Assembly: GCF_932526225.1 (NCBI RefSeq) | Contig: NC_064034.1 | Location: 21,355,747 to 21,419,746, forward strand | Source: Nematostella vectensis | Lineage: Eukaryota; Cnidaria; Anthozoa; Actiniaria; Edwardsiidae | DNA length: 64,000 nt | Reading direction: 5' to 3' | Shown here: positions 1 to 11,312 of the stretch, in pieces | Numbering within the stretch: the first letter of the stretch is position 1 | How the letters are laid out: each line of letters starts with the position of its first letter | The notes under the pieces: model-generated | Databases searched by the model: none | The model's input: the letters and a program-made list of their open reading frames with translations, nothing else | Told to the model about the DNA's origin: nothing | Made by a program: the position numbers and the translations under genes

Positions 1-294
1 ATTCAATACTTTATTAGAATGATGGACTACTTTTACAAGTTTGTATTTCAAAGAATGCTTCATATAATAAAAAAAAATACCCATATGAATGAAAGATTGG
101 GTACTATATGATTTTAAAGATTGTAAATTTCTAAAGAACATGAATTACATAGGAGGGAAATTGACAAATAGACTATTTTTCCTTTTCTTCTCAAAAAAAG
201 AAACAGACAAAATATAAATTAGATAAAACTTTGGCAACACCTGCAAATTTACAGTCAATTTATGGCGTTAGGCTTAATAAGGCTTAATACATTA

Positions 295-648
295 TTAATA
301 AACTCTTAACTCTTGAGCTACTTTCTCCTTCTTCCTTATTAAATACTCTTTCTGCAGTTGGAGAGTTTCACACTGCAGGGTAAGTAAATCATCTGCAGTG
401 TACCTTTTCTTTCTCTTGTTACTCTTAGGGACAGGGGCTTCAGCAAGGACAGCAATAGTCGACTCTTCTACAATATCATCAAATGCAATTGTGGGGAACT
501 CATCACCCACTACATCTTCTGATGTTTCCAGCAGTTCTTGGTAGATATTATTTCCTACAGTAATAAAGTAAGACATCAGAGTAGCACACACATTGAATTT
601 AGAGAGAAATGCATTTACAGCGTCACCAGAAGTTCTAAATAGATTCAA
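295..648 (-). CDS. C-terminal exon of a Harbinger-type Myb/SANT accessory protein (partial)
   Basis: The open frame ends at TAA 295-297 and encodes an acidic stretch, a KRKKR-like basic patch and then a helical, charged tail (LQCETLQLQKEYLIRKKEK). This layout resembles the C-terminus of NAIF1-like Myb/SANT proteins, the DNA-binding partners of Harbinger transposases. There is no SANT domain in this exon, so it is partial; the matching N-terminal part may be the broken Myb exon at 3066-3453 on the same strand. The reading becomes unreliable upstream of about 629, where homology with a second copy at 1116-1440 ends. Assignment to the family is inference from composition and context. Confidence 0.4.
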   Translation of the reverse strand: MNLFRTSGDAVNAFLSKFNVCATLMSYFITVGNNIYQELLETSEDVVGDEFPTIAFDDIVEESTIAVLAEAPVPKSNKRKKRYTADDLLTLQCETLQLQKEYLIRKKEKVAQELRVY

Positions 649-1115
649 TGCTAGCCAAAAAAATATGTTTTAAAATGACTTCAGATATTCTTGTTGACTG
701 TACAGTTTACGTATAATTGTCATTGTTTTTGAAGTATTTTTTAAGGCTTTTATTCATTATTTTTAAATGGAAGATGTCATCCTGTGAAGTGTCTTGTAGA
801 CTTCACTCTCTTGGAGACTTTGCTTTATATTTACACTTGCTTGTTTGATTTTTCATTGCCATGGGATCCATTCTGACTAGATCCGTCAATATTATTTTAA
901 AACTTGAAAATAGAAATCCAGATTACGATTTTCACTAGCCGAAATCAATGCACTGAATCTCTTTGAAATCCAAACATGGCCAACTTGCCCGAAATAGCTT
1001 CAAACATGATATCATTGCTCAGAGCCTATATCCCAAACCCTAAGAATACTATTCCAAAAAACTTGTAAAAAACCTAAAGAGTTAAAGGTCTTGAGAATTA
1101 GACATTTTCAAGACC

Positions 1116-1440
1116 CTTAACTCTTGAGCTACTTTCTCCTTCTTCATTATTAAATACTCTTTCTGCAGTTGGAGAGTTTCACACTGCAGGGTGAGTTAAT
1201 CATCTGCAGTGTACCTTTTCTTTGTCTTGTTACTCTTAGGGACAGGGGCTTCAGCAAGGACAGCAATAGTCGGCTCTTCTACGATATCATCAAATGCAAT
1301 TGTGGGGAACTCATCACCCACTACATCTTCTGATGTTTCCGACAGTTCTTGGTCAATATTTTCTCCTACAGTTATAAATTAAGACATCAAAGTAGCACAC
1401 ACATTGAATTTAGAGAGAAACGCATTTACAGCGTCACCAG
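1116..1440 (-). pseudogene. second, broken copy of the 304-629 exon
   Basis: This block is a near-identical direct duplicate of 304-629, sharing the string from 'cttaactcttgagc' to 'gcgtcaccag'. Two in-frame TAA codons interrupt the protein frame: 1196-1198, where the intact copy has a Leu codon TTA, and 1379-1381, where the intact copy has Tyr. Both copies lie on the minus strand about 0.8 kb apart, so this is either a tandem duplication of one exon or two degraded insertions. Confidence 0.7.
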
Positions 1441-3022
1441 TAAAACCGTGAACAGCAGAAATACATGGAATGTTTTTCAACAAATATTAGTATGAGTCTG
1501 TTGAATTCTCGCGTCTGATTCATCACAAGACAATAAACATTCCGCTCAGGTGTTCCAGTTACTGGTTGTGCTTTAAATCAAGTCAGACAACAACAACAAG
1601 GAAAATCATGAATACCTGTCTGCTGGTAGTTATTCGCTTTATTCATGCCCGGTGTGTTCAATCGATGGAACCGATAATCTACATTAATTGATTTTAGTCG
1701 ACAAAATTAACTAATTGTATCGGCAATCAATCATCAATAGCAAAAAAAATTGGGAGGTCAATTGATAATTATCGATTTTTCAATTGAGACGGTCAAGTAA
1801 TATTGATTATTTATTGATGACGTTTGACTAAACTACACATTCCATACAGACAAAATACGACACAGCGTTCTTATAAAAAGGTCTTTGTAAAAAATGTGTG
1901 TGTAAAGATGTATTTCTCTTAGGAATCACCATTGCACAGTTTCCCTCCATCAATTGTAGCTACGCGCCTGGATTGTCAAATATTTAGTGCTTCATGTTTT
2001 TGAAATTCCGAAGATCACAGGTTTTGTCAGCAAGACTATAGCTGCAAGAAGCGAAGTTAAGTGCTTCACTATGTGGTTATATAATTAGGAAACTCCTTGC
2101 AAAACGCGAGATCAGGTTGAGAAAATTTTTCATATAATACAGCAAGTGGAAGGGTTTCCCAAGCGCAGCTTTCGATTTGTGGCACAATTAGAAGTCTATC
2201 TTTTGAAAATTCCTGATGTAATCGATATATTTGACAGACTAATGAAGGGTCGTGTGAGTATCAATTATTATCGATCTTCCGATCCAGTCGATATCAATTC
2301 ATTAAGGTTATCAACCAATTTCAATTTATCGATTGGTTTTTCGATAAGATATATTTGGAAATATTGCCCGAAGTTGTGGCCTTCATGTCAAAATACAAAA
2401 AGAGACTTCATAGAAGGATAGCTCAAACTACATGATTGGCATCAACTTATCTAAAGACTACAATTAACAGCAAAACACGTAGGGCAAGAGAAATGAATCT
2501 TCATTTGTTTTCGAAGGTGTGTCGTTATGTAAGGTTATCTAAGAGTAGCATGACAGTAAGTCATGCTTCGGTGTGTTGAATTATGTAATATCTATTGTTA
2601 GTAGTTGACATAAGTCAACAGTGCTCTGAAACAAACATCCAAATGTTTATCAGTTGTTGTATTTGATTATAGTTATGCTGAGAATTAAAAGGAAATAGTT
2701 TTCGTTCGGACGAACTGGTGAGGTAGAATGAAACGTTAATTTCACAGTAGAGAAAATCACTTGTTACTCTGTTTTGCAAAAAAAAGGTCCATATTTCCCT
2801 CCATAAACAGATGACTTCAATTAATGCTTTTAAGGATAATAATACGTGCTCAACTATTAACAAAGGAAATTCTTTCGGGATGTCTTACAGAGACAGGCGA
2901 TATATTAGATTTCCTTTGTGATGTTTGGATATTTTGCTTCGTTCTACCCCCTTTTGTAATGTATACAAATATGGCTGGTGTGAAATTCCGACAGGCGTTG
3001 CGCATAGAGTAACGTGACATGA
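1441..3022. other. no gene seen; AT-rich stretch dense in ATCGAT/ATTGAT words
   Basis: No open frame here resembles a protein family. Two sub-blocks, 1656-1830 and 2240-2350, are rich in short partly self-complementary words such as tcgat, atcgat and caattgat, which could be the decayed end of a MITE, but I could not define termini. Confidence 0.3.
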
Positions 3023-3065
3023 TCACATGACTGTATCATGAATATTATACAAAACACAAAAAATA

Positions 3066-3453
3066 CCTGTCTCGAACCCTCCTTCGATCGCGGAGAACCC
3101 CGGCGTGTTCTCATAAACCTCAACTATCTGCTTGCTTATACCGGAGGGCTCCTTTGGCAGCGGACCCCGCCAGTCTGCCGCTTCCCCTTCTTGGCAACAG
3201 AGCATTCTTTTTTTGCCACACTGAACAGCGCCTTCCATTTAACCCTGAACTCTTCCACAGTGCGGTAAGCCACACCCACGGCGTTTACTTTTGCGGTGAT
3301 GTCCAAACACACTTTCTTCTTCATTTGGTTTGTGAGGTTGTAAGTAAACTTAGACTGCAATATGTTCTTGTTGGCCTCAATGCTCTCGGTGATGACGTTT
3401 AACTCTCCTTGAGAAAAATTTGGCTTACGCTTGTCTGGCTTTGTATCCTCCAA
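3066..3453 (-). pseudogene. Myb/SANT-like DNA-binding protein exon (Harbinger-associated, NAIF1-like)
   Basis: From the Met at 3453 the frame reads KPNFSQGELNVITESIE, then a second helix region with YRTVEEFRVKWKALFSVAKKE. This is the three-helix pattern of the Myb/SANT-like DNA-binding domain found in NAIF1 and in Harbinger second proteins. After QTGG the frame jumps: the continuation (GPLPKEPSGISKQIVEVYENTPGFSAIEGG) lies in the next frame, and the switch falls at a run of four C on plus (3165-3168), consistent with loss of one base. The exon ends at a plausible donor (CAG then GTATTT) at about 3066. The coding sequence is therefore frameshifted unless the base is an assembly error. Such proteins assist nuclear import and DNA binding of the DDE transposase; no transposase is visible next to it. 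Confidence 0.6.
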
Positions 3454-3589
3454 GTGCTATTTTGTGACATTTTTAGTTGTTTTTCAAGCGTGCCTTTTGG
3501 AAATTTCCGAGGAAATCCACGTTTTTTTACACAGGTTTCCCGCCAATAAAAAGAAGAAAACGCGCGCGCTTTGCCGTATTTTCCCGCCA

Positions 3590-3758
3590 AAACTGGTTTT
3601 CCACTCGCTAATCTAGGGATTAAAGATTTATGCTGGGAAATAACTATTCCCGGCACCGATATTTATGGCCGGAATAGCTATGCCTAGCATAGTGGATTTA
3701 TGCCTAGAATAGCGCTTAATCCGGGCATAAGCTAATCCTCTTTTCAGGAACCGGCCCT
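3590..3758 (-). repeat. candidate Harbinger terminal region with subterminal repeats
   Basis: Read on the minus strand the block begins AGGGCCGGTTCCTGAAAAGA. It then carries repeated half-palindromic words (ggcataa, ggaatag, taatccc) over about 165 bp. This is typical of the end of a DNA transposon and lies just upstream of the Myb exon. No matching left terminus was found, so boundaries and family are uncertain. Confidence 0.35.
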
Positions 3759-4020
3759 AGGGCATTTGCGTTGGTCATCACAGGAGCATGACTTTCCATA
3801 CTAATGCATTGGAAATTAATCACCGATTATAACAATAATAATCATTGCTTTATTATTGTTATCATTTCATTATAAACGTAATCATAATTTGAGATCTATT
3901 TTGCATTTAGAATGAAAATGGCTTAAAACATGTACCCTTAAACGCAACTATTATTTTGGAACGTATCAGATAACTAAGTTTTTCAATTCCAACAATACTA
4001 TTAGGGACAGACCATTTAAA

Positions 4021-4158
4021 AGTGATGGGGTTGGGTCGTTTCGAACATGCACGATTTTTGGGTTAGATGGCACGAGTATGAAAGTTTCTTAAGAATTTGC
4101 CCTTCAAGATGGTTTCCTTACATGAATTATTGAACTGCTCATTGACCAACCCCATTAC
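4021..4158. repeat. imperfect inverted repeat at the 3' side of Helitron copy 1
   Basis: The words agtgatggggttgggt (4021-4036) and accaaccccattact (4144-4158) are inverted copies with one mismatch and an indel, about 105 bp apart. They lie just outside the last coding piece of Helitron copy 1, so they may be subterminal; a short Helitron 3' hairpin followed by CTRR was not identified. Confidence 0.25.
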
Positions 4159-4188
4159 TGCCCTGATGAAATTATCGAAATTGAAACT

Positions 4189-4989
4189 TTAAACGTCTTC
4201 ACCCAGGAATTTGTTGATTACTTTCGGAAAGACAGTTACAATATGAACTTTACCACTCTTTCCAACGTGGATATTGATGTTCATTTCAAAATAACAGTTG
4301 TTTAACAACATTGCCTCGATGCAATTTAGGCACCGCACCACTCGCGCCCCAGCTGGATTAGAACTTATTTTTTTCGAGCAGTCTTTGTTGTTACATACAG
4401 GGTATGTATTGACAGCTACATTCATTATATCTGTATAGCAGATCCACTGCTGTTCAACAACTGATGGGGGAACTGATGAGAGGTCTTGCTTCTCTGCATT
4501 TGTTATCTTAGTTTGTCTGTGTTGTAGACAGACAGTTTTCATGAAAATATCTTAACTTGCAGTCTGTAAGTGTATAAAACTCATTTCCTGAATTTTGTCA
4601 ATATTAAAGCCCCAGACTGACAAGGTAATTGTTCCAGATTTGTCAGTGATCATTGCATCTCATCCTCAGATCATTGGGAATAAAGAGCTTATCTTTGATA
4701 CTTCTTTCGTTGCTGGTGAGAATTTGAAATTTAAAGTATGCAGAGGCACCTCTTGGATAGCCGTACTAGAGTTTAAAAAAATTGTGCCACTTTTTGAAAC
4801 TTGTAAATTTTTAAGAGAAATTGGTTTCCGGCTGTGCTGTGTATCGAGAACTAGCTGTCTTTGTGAGAATTCATCTGATTTCACCATTTTTCTAATCATT
4901 TTTCTTTCTTCCTTTGCCACTTCCCTTGCCAAGGTAAATATCAAAGTATTGCGATGGTGTATGATTGCTCTTCTGGATATCTGTAACAT
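4189..4989 (-). pseudogene. RPA-like single-stranded DNA-binding protein of Helitron copy 1
   Basis: Two minus-strand pieces look like an RPA70-type protein. The upstream piece (4666-4989) ends in an OB-fold-like strand series (SLKNLQVSKSGTIFLNSSTA). The downstream piece (4189-4542) has a zinc-ribbon-like pattern, YPVCNNKDCSKK then VVRCLNC, as in the C-terminal OB fold of RPA1. Frame and stop breaks lie in the 120 bp between them. Animal and plant Helitrons often carry RPA-like genes thought to coat the displaced strand during rolling-circle transposition. It lies downstream of the helicase on the same strand. The family call rests on motif pattern only. Confidence 0.5.
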
Positions 4990-5204
4990 GATCTACATAT
5001 CCAATCAAATCTGAAAAAAAAAGAAAAAAGGTTTGGGGTTGAGCTATGGGAATAAATGACCTAAAAAGGGAAGAAGCACCCCCCCCCCAAAAAAAAAAAT
5101 AAAAAAACTATAAAATAAAATAAACCAGCACCCCAGGAAAATGAGGTCAAAACGTCAAGATAGGGAGCCTGTGATAGTCCATTATTGAGATACCCTGTGG
5201 TAGT

Positions 5205-6349
5205 CTAAAATTTCAACATTTTCGATGCGAAAAATGCCTCTTTGATATTTACGATCTTGTTTGATATTTTAAACTGCCATGTGATTTCTAATATTGGTGT
5301 CCACTTTTTATCTATTTTACTGTTAAATAAATTTATGTACTCTTTACGTTGTTTTTTACCTATATGTGTATCTGAAAAAGATACCCAGATAATGCTTGGC
5401 CTCTTAGAGTGCAGGACTCTGTATTCAATATCTTCTATAATACATTCAGCTCCATTGGTCATTCCATCAGTTACATCAACGTTCACTGTTAAGTCATATT
5501 TAGCTCCAACTGTCACAGGTAGCTTTTTGAATAACCCCATGGTTTTTGAGGGATCATCTGGAATTCTTTGGTTGATTTTTTCTTTAAGCTCCTCAGATAT
5601 GTCACCAATAACAATATCTATAGCATCTATTTCAGCTTTTGCGGTTTGAGATAAATTGAAAACAGTATCATTATGTGCATTCACTTGTTTATTAGTACAA
5701 AACAAATGCGTCAGAAATGCTGGGTAGTTTTGTTCACCCGGTTTTGGGCCCACAACTCGTGACATAAGAAATTTGATATCATCTGGAGTTTGCTTTCCTT
5801 CTCTTAAACGGTTTAACAATTCTGCAAAACTTTTATCACCCTTTTGCCTCATTGTTTCTGTAAGTTCAAACAAAGAAAAGTATTTTTTCCAAATATTGGT
5901 AGCTGATGCACCATAACAATCTTTGCTACTCAAATATCCATTTGTCGAACACTGGCTGCAATTGGAAAAAAATCGCCAACAGCTATTATAATAATGCTAC
6001 CAAATGGTGTAGTAGTTCCCATAATTTGCTGAAGTCTCAGATTTTAAAAATTAAACATGCCACTACCAACCATTGAAATTTCGTCAATAAATATAACTTG
6101 TAACTTTCTAAGTTGTGCTCTGATTGTATTAAGTCTATCTTTATCAAGTGTACAGTAAGTAAACCCCCTGTTTGCTGGTATTTTAAATGCTGAGTGCAAG
6201 GTGTTTCCCATTATGTAAAATGCTACTTTTAAAACTTTTAGTTCATCTGGGTTTTCACCTGGTATACTGTTAAGGTATCTGATAAGTGCTTCATATAATG
6301 CATTATTGACAGTACTTTTACCAACTGCAGCACCCCCACTTAGAAACAA
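5205..6349 (-). pseudogene. PIF1-family DNA helicase domain of Helitron copy 1
   Basis: The upstream piece (6044-6349) has a Walker A motif GGAAVGKS and a Walker B VIFIDEISMVG. The downstream piece (5205-5933) carries MRQKGDKSFAELLNRLREG and later DVTDGMTNGAECIIEDI, the usual order of a Helitron-type PIF1 helicase. Between them, the frame hits TAA right after MFNF, and the GDFFQLQPV motif is shifted by a run of seven T where six are expected. The helicase would unwind donor DNA during rolling-circle transposition. Both lesions make this copy inactive if real. Confidence 0.8.
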
Positions 6350-6465
6350 CCTGAGTGGATTATCAATAGTCTAGATTGAGTGCAATACATGATAGAAAAA
6401 CTCTCTTTGCTTTATGTTTAAGGAACGTACAAGTTTCCGATAATCGCTATCATTCATTCTCTTTT

Positions 6466-7499
6466 CTAGCAGCTCTTCTTCATCATTTGACCTTGATAAA
6501 ACTCCAGAGTCACTAAAAATGTCAGACTCACTATACTGTTTACTATTGCCTGGGTCAAAACAGCCAAGTAGCTGACTCGCCTCGTTTTAGTAACACTGTC
6601 TTGTTCGTCAATGTGTTGGGTATTGGGAGCTACAGGTTGAGAATATTCTACATTATTTTCAACTTCGTTAGCAGCTTTATCAAGAATGTGAGGGTGATGT
6701 TCATATTTTTCCCGGTTTTTATTTACTATGGATTCTACTTGTTTATGTTTTTCTTCATATGAGTAGCAACCTTCTAATAAGTCTTTATGTTCATTTCTCC
6801 AAGGGTAATACAGCATAAGTTGCTCTCGATAATAGTTTTCGGGATCTTTGTCTCTATTAAATCTAACAGACCTGGATAATACGTGGTTTTCGCCTTCTTA
6901 CAAGCCTAAAACCACCTCCCATTTGGTATTCAATGGTTGTTAATTCAAGTGTTTCATCAAAAGTTTTAAGATCGTCATCATCATTTTCATTAAAATCAGT
7001 TTCTGGGAGGTCTTCATCAGAGTGTTTAACTTCGTTGAATAATTACAACAAGAATCTTTGTCTTTTATGCAGTTAAACAAAGCAATAACATCAGCAAGAC
7101 AAACCATAGTTAACTCCTTTGGTCTCCTTTGGTACCTTTTCAGAGCATTATCTGATTCTATATCAGTATATTTGTCAGGTAGTTCTTTTATTTTATCTTG
7201 ACCTTTCAAAAGAAATGTTCTTTCATCAGGGTTAGAAGTATTATAAACTGAAATTCTCGAGATGATCTTCTCAAAGGCATTTGCAATACTAGATACACTG
7301 CCTCTTGTGCACTTATTTCAACAGCATTCAAAAATGCATTTCCTATATGCCGCACTCTTTTAACAATATCCTTGTTGCCAGAATTTGCCTCTTTAGAGGC
7401 TCTTTCTAAAATCTTACTCATTCCTCTTTGACCTTTTGTGATGTAAGACAAGATGTAAACAGCACATGCATAGGGATCTTGTACATACTGGATATCCAT
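6466..7499 (-). pseudogene. central region of the Helitron copy 1 Rep/helicase protein
   Basis: Three minus-strand frames in succession match the linker between Rep and helicase of Helitron proteins. They are MDIQYVQDPYACAVYILSYI and SAQEAVYLVLQMPLRR (7206-7499), RYQRRPKELTMVCLADV (6940-7209), and LYYPWRNEHKDLLEG (6466-6816). The first two are joined by a frame change near 7209-7240. Further stops lie between 6816 and 6940. Confidence 0.7.
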
Positions 7500-7508
7500 G
7501 TTTGGCTT

Positions 7509-8558
7509 TCATGCTTTCAGTAAGTTTGTGTTGTAATTATTTACTCTTATTTCTGATGGCGGTCTTTTTAGCATCAATGTTGTTCGTTTCAATGAATACC
7601 TTATTGCTGTAATGTAATCATCTTCAGACAACTTTAATCTACCAAGAAAATGCTCAAATGATAGATCTTCATATTTCATATCATCAAGCATATCGTTCAC
7701 TTTATCATAATTTTTTTTAACGATTTCACATTCCTCTAACATAGTTTCATCCAAGGGTTGAAGAATAACAGTGTGTTTCATCGGAGGCAAAGGAAATTTA
7801 AATCGGCAAATCTTGTGGCCTTGTTTCTAACACGTTTTTGCATGTCTGTGAACTTGGAGATTTACCAAGTCTTTTGTTTCTTCTGATTGATTATTTTCAC
7901 AAGTGATATACTTATTTACAAACTGAGCAATGGCATCATCAGGGCTTTTTTCATACTGTGGTGCGTCTAACCCATACTAAAGCATGTATATGAGGTGACC
8001 CCCTTTGCTGAAATTCAACCCTGTAGAAATAATCTAATATGTCGCCAATGGGCATTGCATTGCTTTCAAGACATCTTTTATGAACAACTGAACCATATGT
8101 TCAAAATTCCTAGCACAGGTAACAGGGTCTTTTTGAATGAGATCTGATTTCTCCTGCCAAGACATATTTTGAATTTCATCATCAGTGTAATCTTTATTAT
8201 TCACAACCCTTCCTAATATTCTTAACAGGTGAGTCCACCTTGTCTCTGCTGCAGAAAATGAACAAAACCAAGTAGGGTTGCCTAGTTGACGTATCATGGC
8301 GAACAAATCCTTTTTACACTTTTCAAAATATGGTGGTGACCTGATATGTTCAGCCCATGTACCTTGCGTAGACATGTTACTGAGATACAAGGCCCATGAA
8401 ATTTCTTCATTACTCTCAATAAACCTCTCTGGGTTATTCATCAAATAGTTGACACCAATAAGTCGGACATTCATGTGATTGTCTGCTGAACCAAACATGT
8501 TATATGAAATCACCCTAAAAAAGTAATCCCCTTGCCCACCACAATCAAATGGTCTCAA
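7509..8558 (-). pseudogene. OTU start fused to Rep (Helitron_like_N) domain, Helitron copy 1
   Basis: The frame at 8034-8558 starts with RPFDCGGQGDYFFR, the OTU cysteine-protease signature in which the expected catalytic Cys (GDCFFR) is Tyr. It runs into NPERFIESNEEISW and TQGTWAEH, then switches directly to SPPYFEKCKKDLFAMIRQLG and FCSFSAAETRWTHLLRILG, the Helitron_like_N signature. In copy 2 these two parts are separated by the rest of OTU and DUF6570, so an internal deletion is implied. The piece at 7509-7790 (LSFEHFLGRLKLSEDDY) continues the protein and ends in TGA (7509-7511) where the family has Trp before KPNMDIQYV. Confidence 0.75.
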
Positions 8559-8559
8559 T

Positions 8560-9323
8560 CCATATTAACTTAACCTAATTTGCAGTATATCTGATGATGA
8601 TTGTGTCAGTCCAGGATTTAACTCTACACCCCCAGAGATAATTATGGTTTCCCTTGAATGACGGTATTTCTGTAAAAATTTGGCATCCCTCACATTACAT
8701 TGTTTAAGGTGTGATAGATGATTAACATGAAACACAAATAAAGCTTTCTTGTGCTTGGAAGTTCTTGTTCTAACAACGTAACCAAAACATGGTTACACAT
8801 ATGCATCTTTATAAAGCTTCTTGTTTTTAGAAGTGGGCGGAGCTTTTGTTTTGTAACAAAATGATGTCCGTGTATCATGACTATTAGACTTGGAATCCCT
8901 AGATTTGAATTTTAGTTTGTTACACCAGTAACTAAACTGCTTTTTCTTTTTCCTATTTGATACCCAGTGGTGGATTCTAGAAGATTTGGGAAACTCTGCA
9001 GCAATGTGTTTGCGAACTATTTTCCTTGTCTTTCTGGCTTTATTTAACAACCGACAAATTATTTTTACTGGCAATCTGCTTGGCGCATGGGTCCACCAAA
9101 AACATTTTCTTTGATAGCATCCTTTCTCTTTGCTCATAACAAACATATCGAGATCTACATTCTTCTGAAAACTTACATGGGTACAACCCCTCAAAAGCAT
9201 ACCCATCGATTTCAATTTCCCACTGCTGTACGCAATGCAATGCTTCATAAATCTTGTACAAGAAACAAAAGTGCAGTGAATATCGAAACACAGGCAAAAA
9301 TGCTGCATCTTATTACAACCCAA
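8560..9323 (-). pseudogene. N-terminal region of Helitron copy 1 with degenerate 2A-like motif
   Basis: Immediately upstream of the OTU start the minus strand encodes ISGGVELNPGLTQ (about 8610-8650), a degenerate form of the 2A ribosome-skipping signature [G]D[V/I]ExNPGP. Further upstream, 8793-9323 is a Lys/Arg- and Cys-rich sequence with no domain I recognise. A homologous basic region followed by a 2A-like motif is present in Helitron copy 2. Stops separate the pieces. Confidence 0.5.
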
Positions 9324-9870
9324 TAAAATGCCATGTTAAGGTAATCAAGACAGCAGATTTAATGTTCTGTATTTAAGTGAAATACCGGTACAGCAATTGA
9401 CAAACGTCTGATCAACACAACTAAACACGTGTTTCTCAGTGGCTCGCTCACCTTAAAATGCAGAGCAGAGGTGAGTACTCAGTGGCGCAGATAGTGGTTA
9501 TCTTGGCTTGATTATCTATTATACAAATGTCAAGCACAAATTGCTTAATAATTATCTCAGTGTTTGTATTGTTTTGGTTGTTTCTTTGCTGAGCTTTTTG
9601 GACCGAGTCTTTTGATCCGGTGATTGTTGGTTTGTGTCTAACAAACCAGTGATGTCGGATTGAGTCTTTCAATCCACGAATAAAATTGTAAATTGCTCAA
9701 AACAAGGGCATAAATATAACGTACGGTTACCCTAATGATCTAAGTGCCCAATGAAAAGGCGCAATTGTACTCACTTTGAATGGAAAAACAGATATTTCTT
9801 GTTGTCGTGGGAATCCAAAATGGCTGCCTCACTCACGCCACGAAAGCCCTTAAAATCAGGTGATAAATAC

Positions 9871-10003
9871 GACAAATATGATTGGCTACCGAATAATACT
9901 ACCGAACCTCCCGAATTGCTTGCTTCGATTTGATTAGTTGCCGAATGACACTGCGATTTGTCCCGATTCATCGGCTACGATTTGATTGGCTGCCGAATGA
10001 TCT
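9871..10003 (+). repeat. short imperfect tandem repeat, about 50 bp period
   Basis: The phrase gattggctgccgaatga recurs in degenerate form around 9879, 9930 and 9983 (gattggctaccgaata, gattagttgccgaatgac, gattggctgccgaatgat), roughly 50 bp apart. Confidence 0.5.
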
Positions 10004-10285
10004 ATTGTCTAACAAATTTGAGTTAACAATGAACCCTCTCTCGAACCACCCCAGCACCTCCTGGAGATTTTATCTCCACGAGCTAAAAACGGGTCTTTTC
10101 GAAGTTCCGGAACATTGAAGCTTTTCGCTAGTATCTTCATGACAAAGTATGCACAATCCCCATTCTCTTGACTTCTCTCTCCTGGATGCTGAATTTTACG
10201 AATACTTTTCTTGACATCTGATGATAGATAAGTTTTATTTTTTTTTAACATTTAAATATATTTAACCCTAATTATTGCAAAAATC

Positions 10286-10557
10286 ACTGCAATCACTTCG
10301 ATTTTCCCAAGAAAAGTTAGAGGCATCGGTATCTATAAAAATTGATACTACAAACTCAACTTTCTACATCTTTGTACGAGACAGATATAATCTACTTCAA
10401 TCGAACTTCGAAGATTCAGATTAAGATTCATATAATCATCTAAAAAAATATAACAAGAATCACTAAATTACTTCGATTTTCCCAACAAAAAGTCACAAAA
10501 ACTTTTTAACTCCCCACTAGTGGTATCTATAAATATAGATAATTACCCTACAAACTT
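10286..10557 (+). repeat. imperfect direct duplication
   Basis: About 75 bp from 10286 (aatcac...acttcgattttcccaa...ggtatctataaa...ctacaaact) recurs with indels at 10457-10557. Period is about 170-190 bp. No coding potential was seen. Confidence 0.45.
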
Positions 10558-11236
10558 ACCTGAGCACAGGAAAAGAGACAAACTAGACTGCAAGGACTGC
10601 TAGTACTGGAGGCTGCCATTTTGGACGTGTCACATGGGGGCCTGGGCTGAGTGAATTTCTTTTCTTATCACCAAAACCGCTCTACTCTTGGTGATTTCTC
10701 AATTGTTTTCCAAAATTATTCCGTTACAGGAAGCAGAATAAACAGTTTAGGGTAGATAACAAAGATTTCTATAAATTTTAGTGTTGATTTTGCACTCGAT
10801 TGAGCCATTTTTGGAAAAAAATGAACGTTTCGACATGCGTAGTAAACAGTTACTATGCTTAAGAATAAGATCGATTTGTATAATAAATAATATCTCATAA
10901 TTGTTTCACTTTTTACTGCTTTACAGCATTTTATAGCTGCTATGAATCAATTTATAAAAATATGACTTTGGTTCCCTGTGGTTTTTATTGAAAATCTTAA
11001 GAATCCTTAACTCTAATACAGATGAGAAATCCGACTAGCATTTAGTCAAACATTGATCGGAACTCTTTTAAAACGAACAAAACGAACGATTTTGGCATTT
11101 TTTAAAATCATAGCTGCTTCACTGCTACTGCTACCCTAACGAGATGCTGTTCTATGATGGCCCACAGAGGACATCATGCTATAACCTTTACTGTTACTAA
11201 CACTCGATGTCTCCTGTAGGCTACCATACTCTCCTC

Positions 11237-11238
<2 letters not shown>

Positions 11239-11310
<72 letters not shown>
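11239..11310. repeat. (TAA)n microsatellite, probably the 3' tail of a non-LTR element
   Basis: About 24 TAA units, equal to (TTA)n on minus. It lies at the end of the 3' untranslated region of the minus-strand non-LTR retrotransposon whose stop codon is at 11510-11512, so it is best read as that element's microsatellite-type tail. Confidence 0.75.

Positions 11311-11312
<2 letters not shown>

Larger units (their letters stand above)
4189..9323 (-). mobile_element. Helitron copy 1 (decayed, internally deleted)
   Basis: On the minus strand, in order: an unclassified basic N-terminal region, a 2A-like motif, the start of an OTU domain, Rep (Helitron_like_N), a central region, a PIF1-family helicase, and a separate RPA-like gene. 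At least five stops or frameshifts are visible. Boundaries given are those of the outermost recognisable coding sequence; the 5'-TC and 3'-CTRR termini were not found. Compared with copy 2 at 21.5-27.3 kb, the second half of the OTU domain and DUF6570 are missing. Confidence 0.8.
9324..11235. other. intergenic; short repeats but no recognisable gene
   Basis: No protein family was recognised. The minus frame at 10009-10251 is open for 80 codons but matches nothing I know. CCAAAATGGC(T/A)GCCTC occurs in opposite orientation at 9815-9829 and 10610-10624 (one mismatch), either weak terminal repeats of a roughly 0.8 kb element or two YY1-like (AAAATGGC) sites. Confidence 0.3.

Noticed and set aside
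2146..2421. 91-codon plus-strand open frame
   Set aside because: Sequence is dominated by ATCGAT-like repeat words; no domain, no splice signals.
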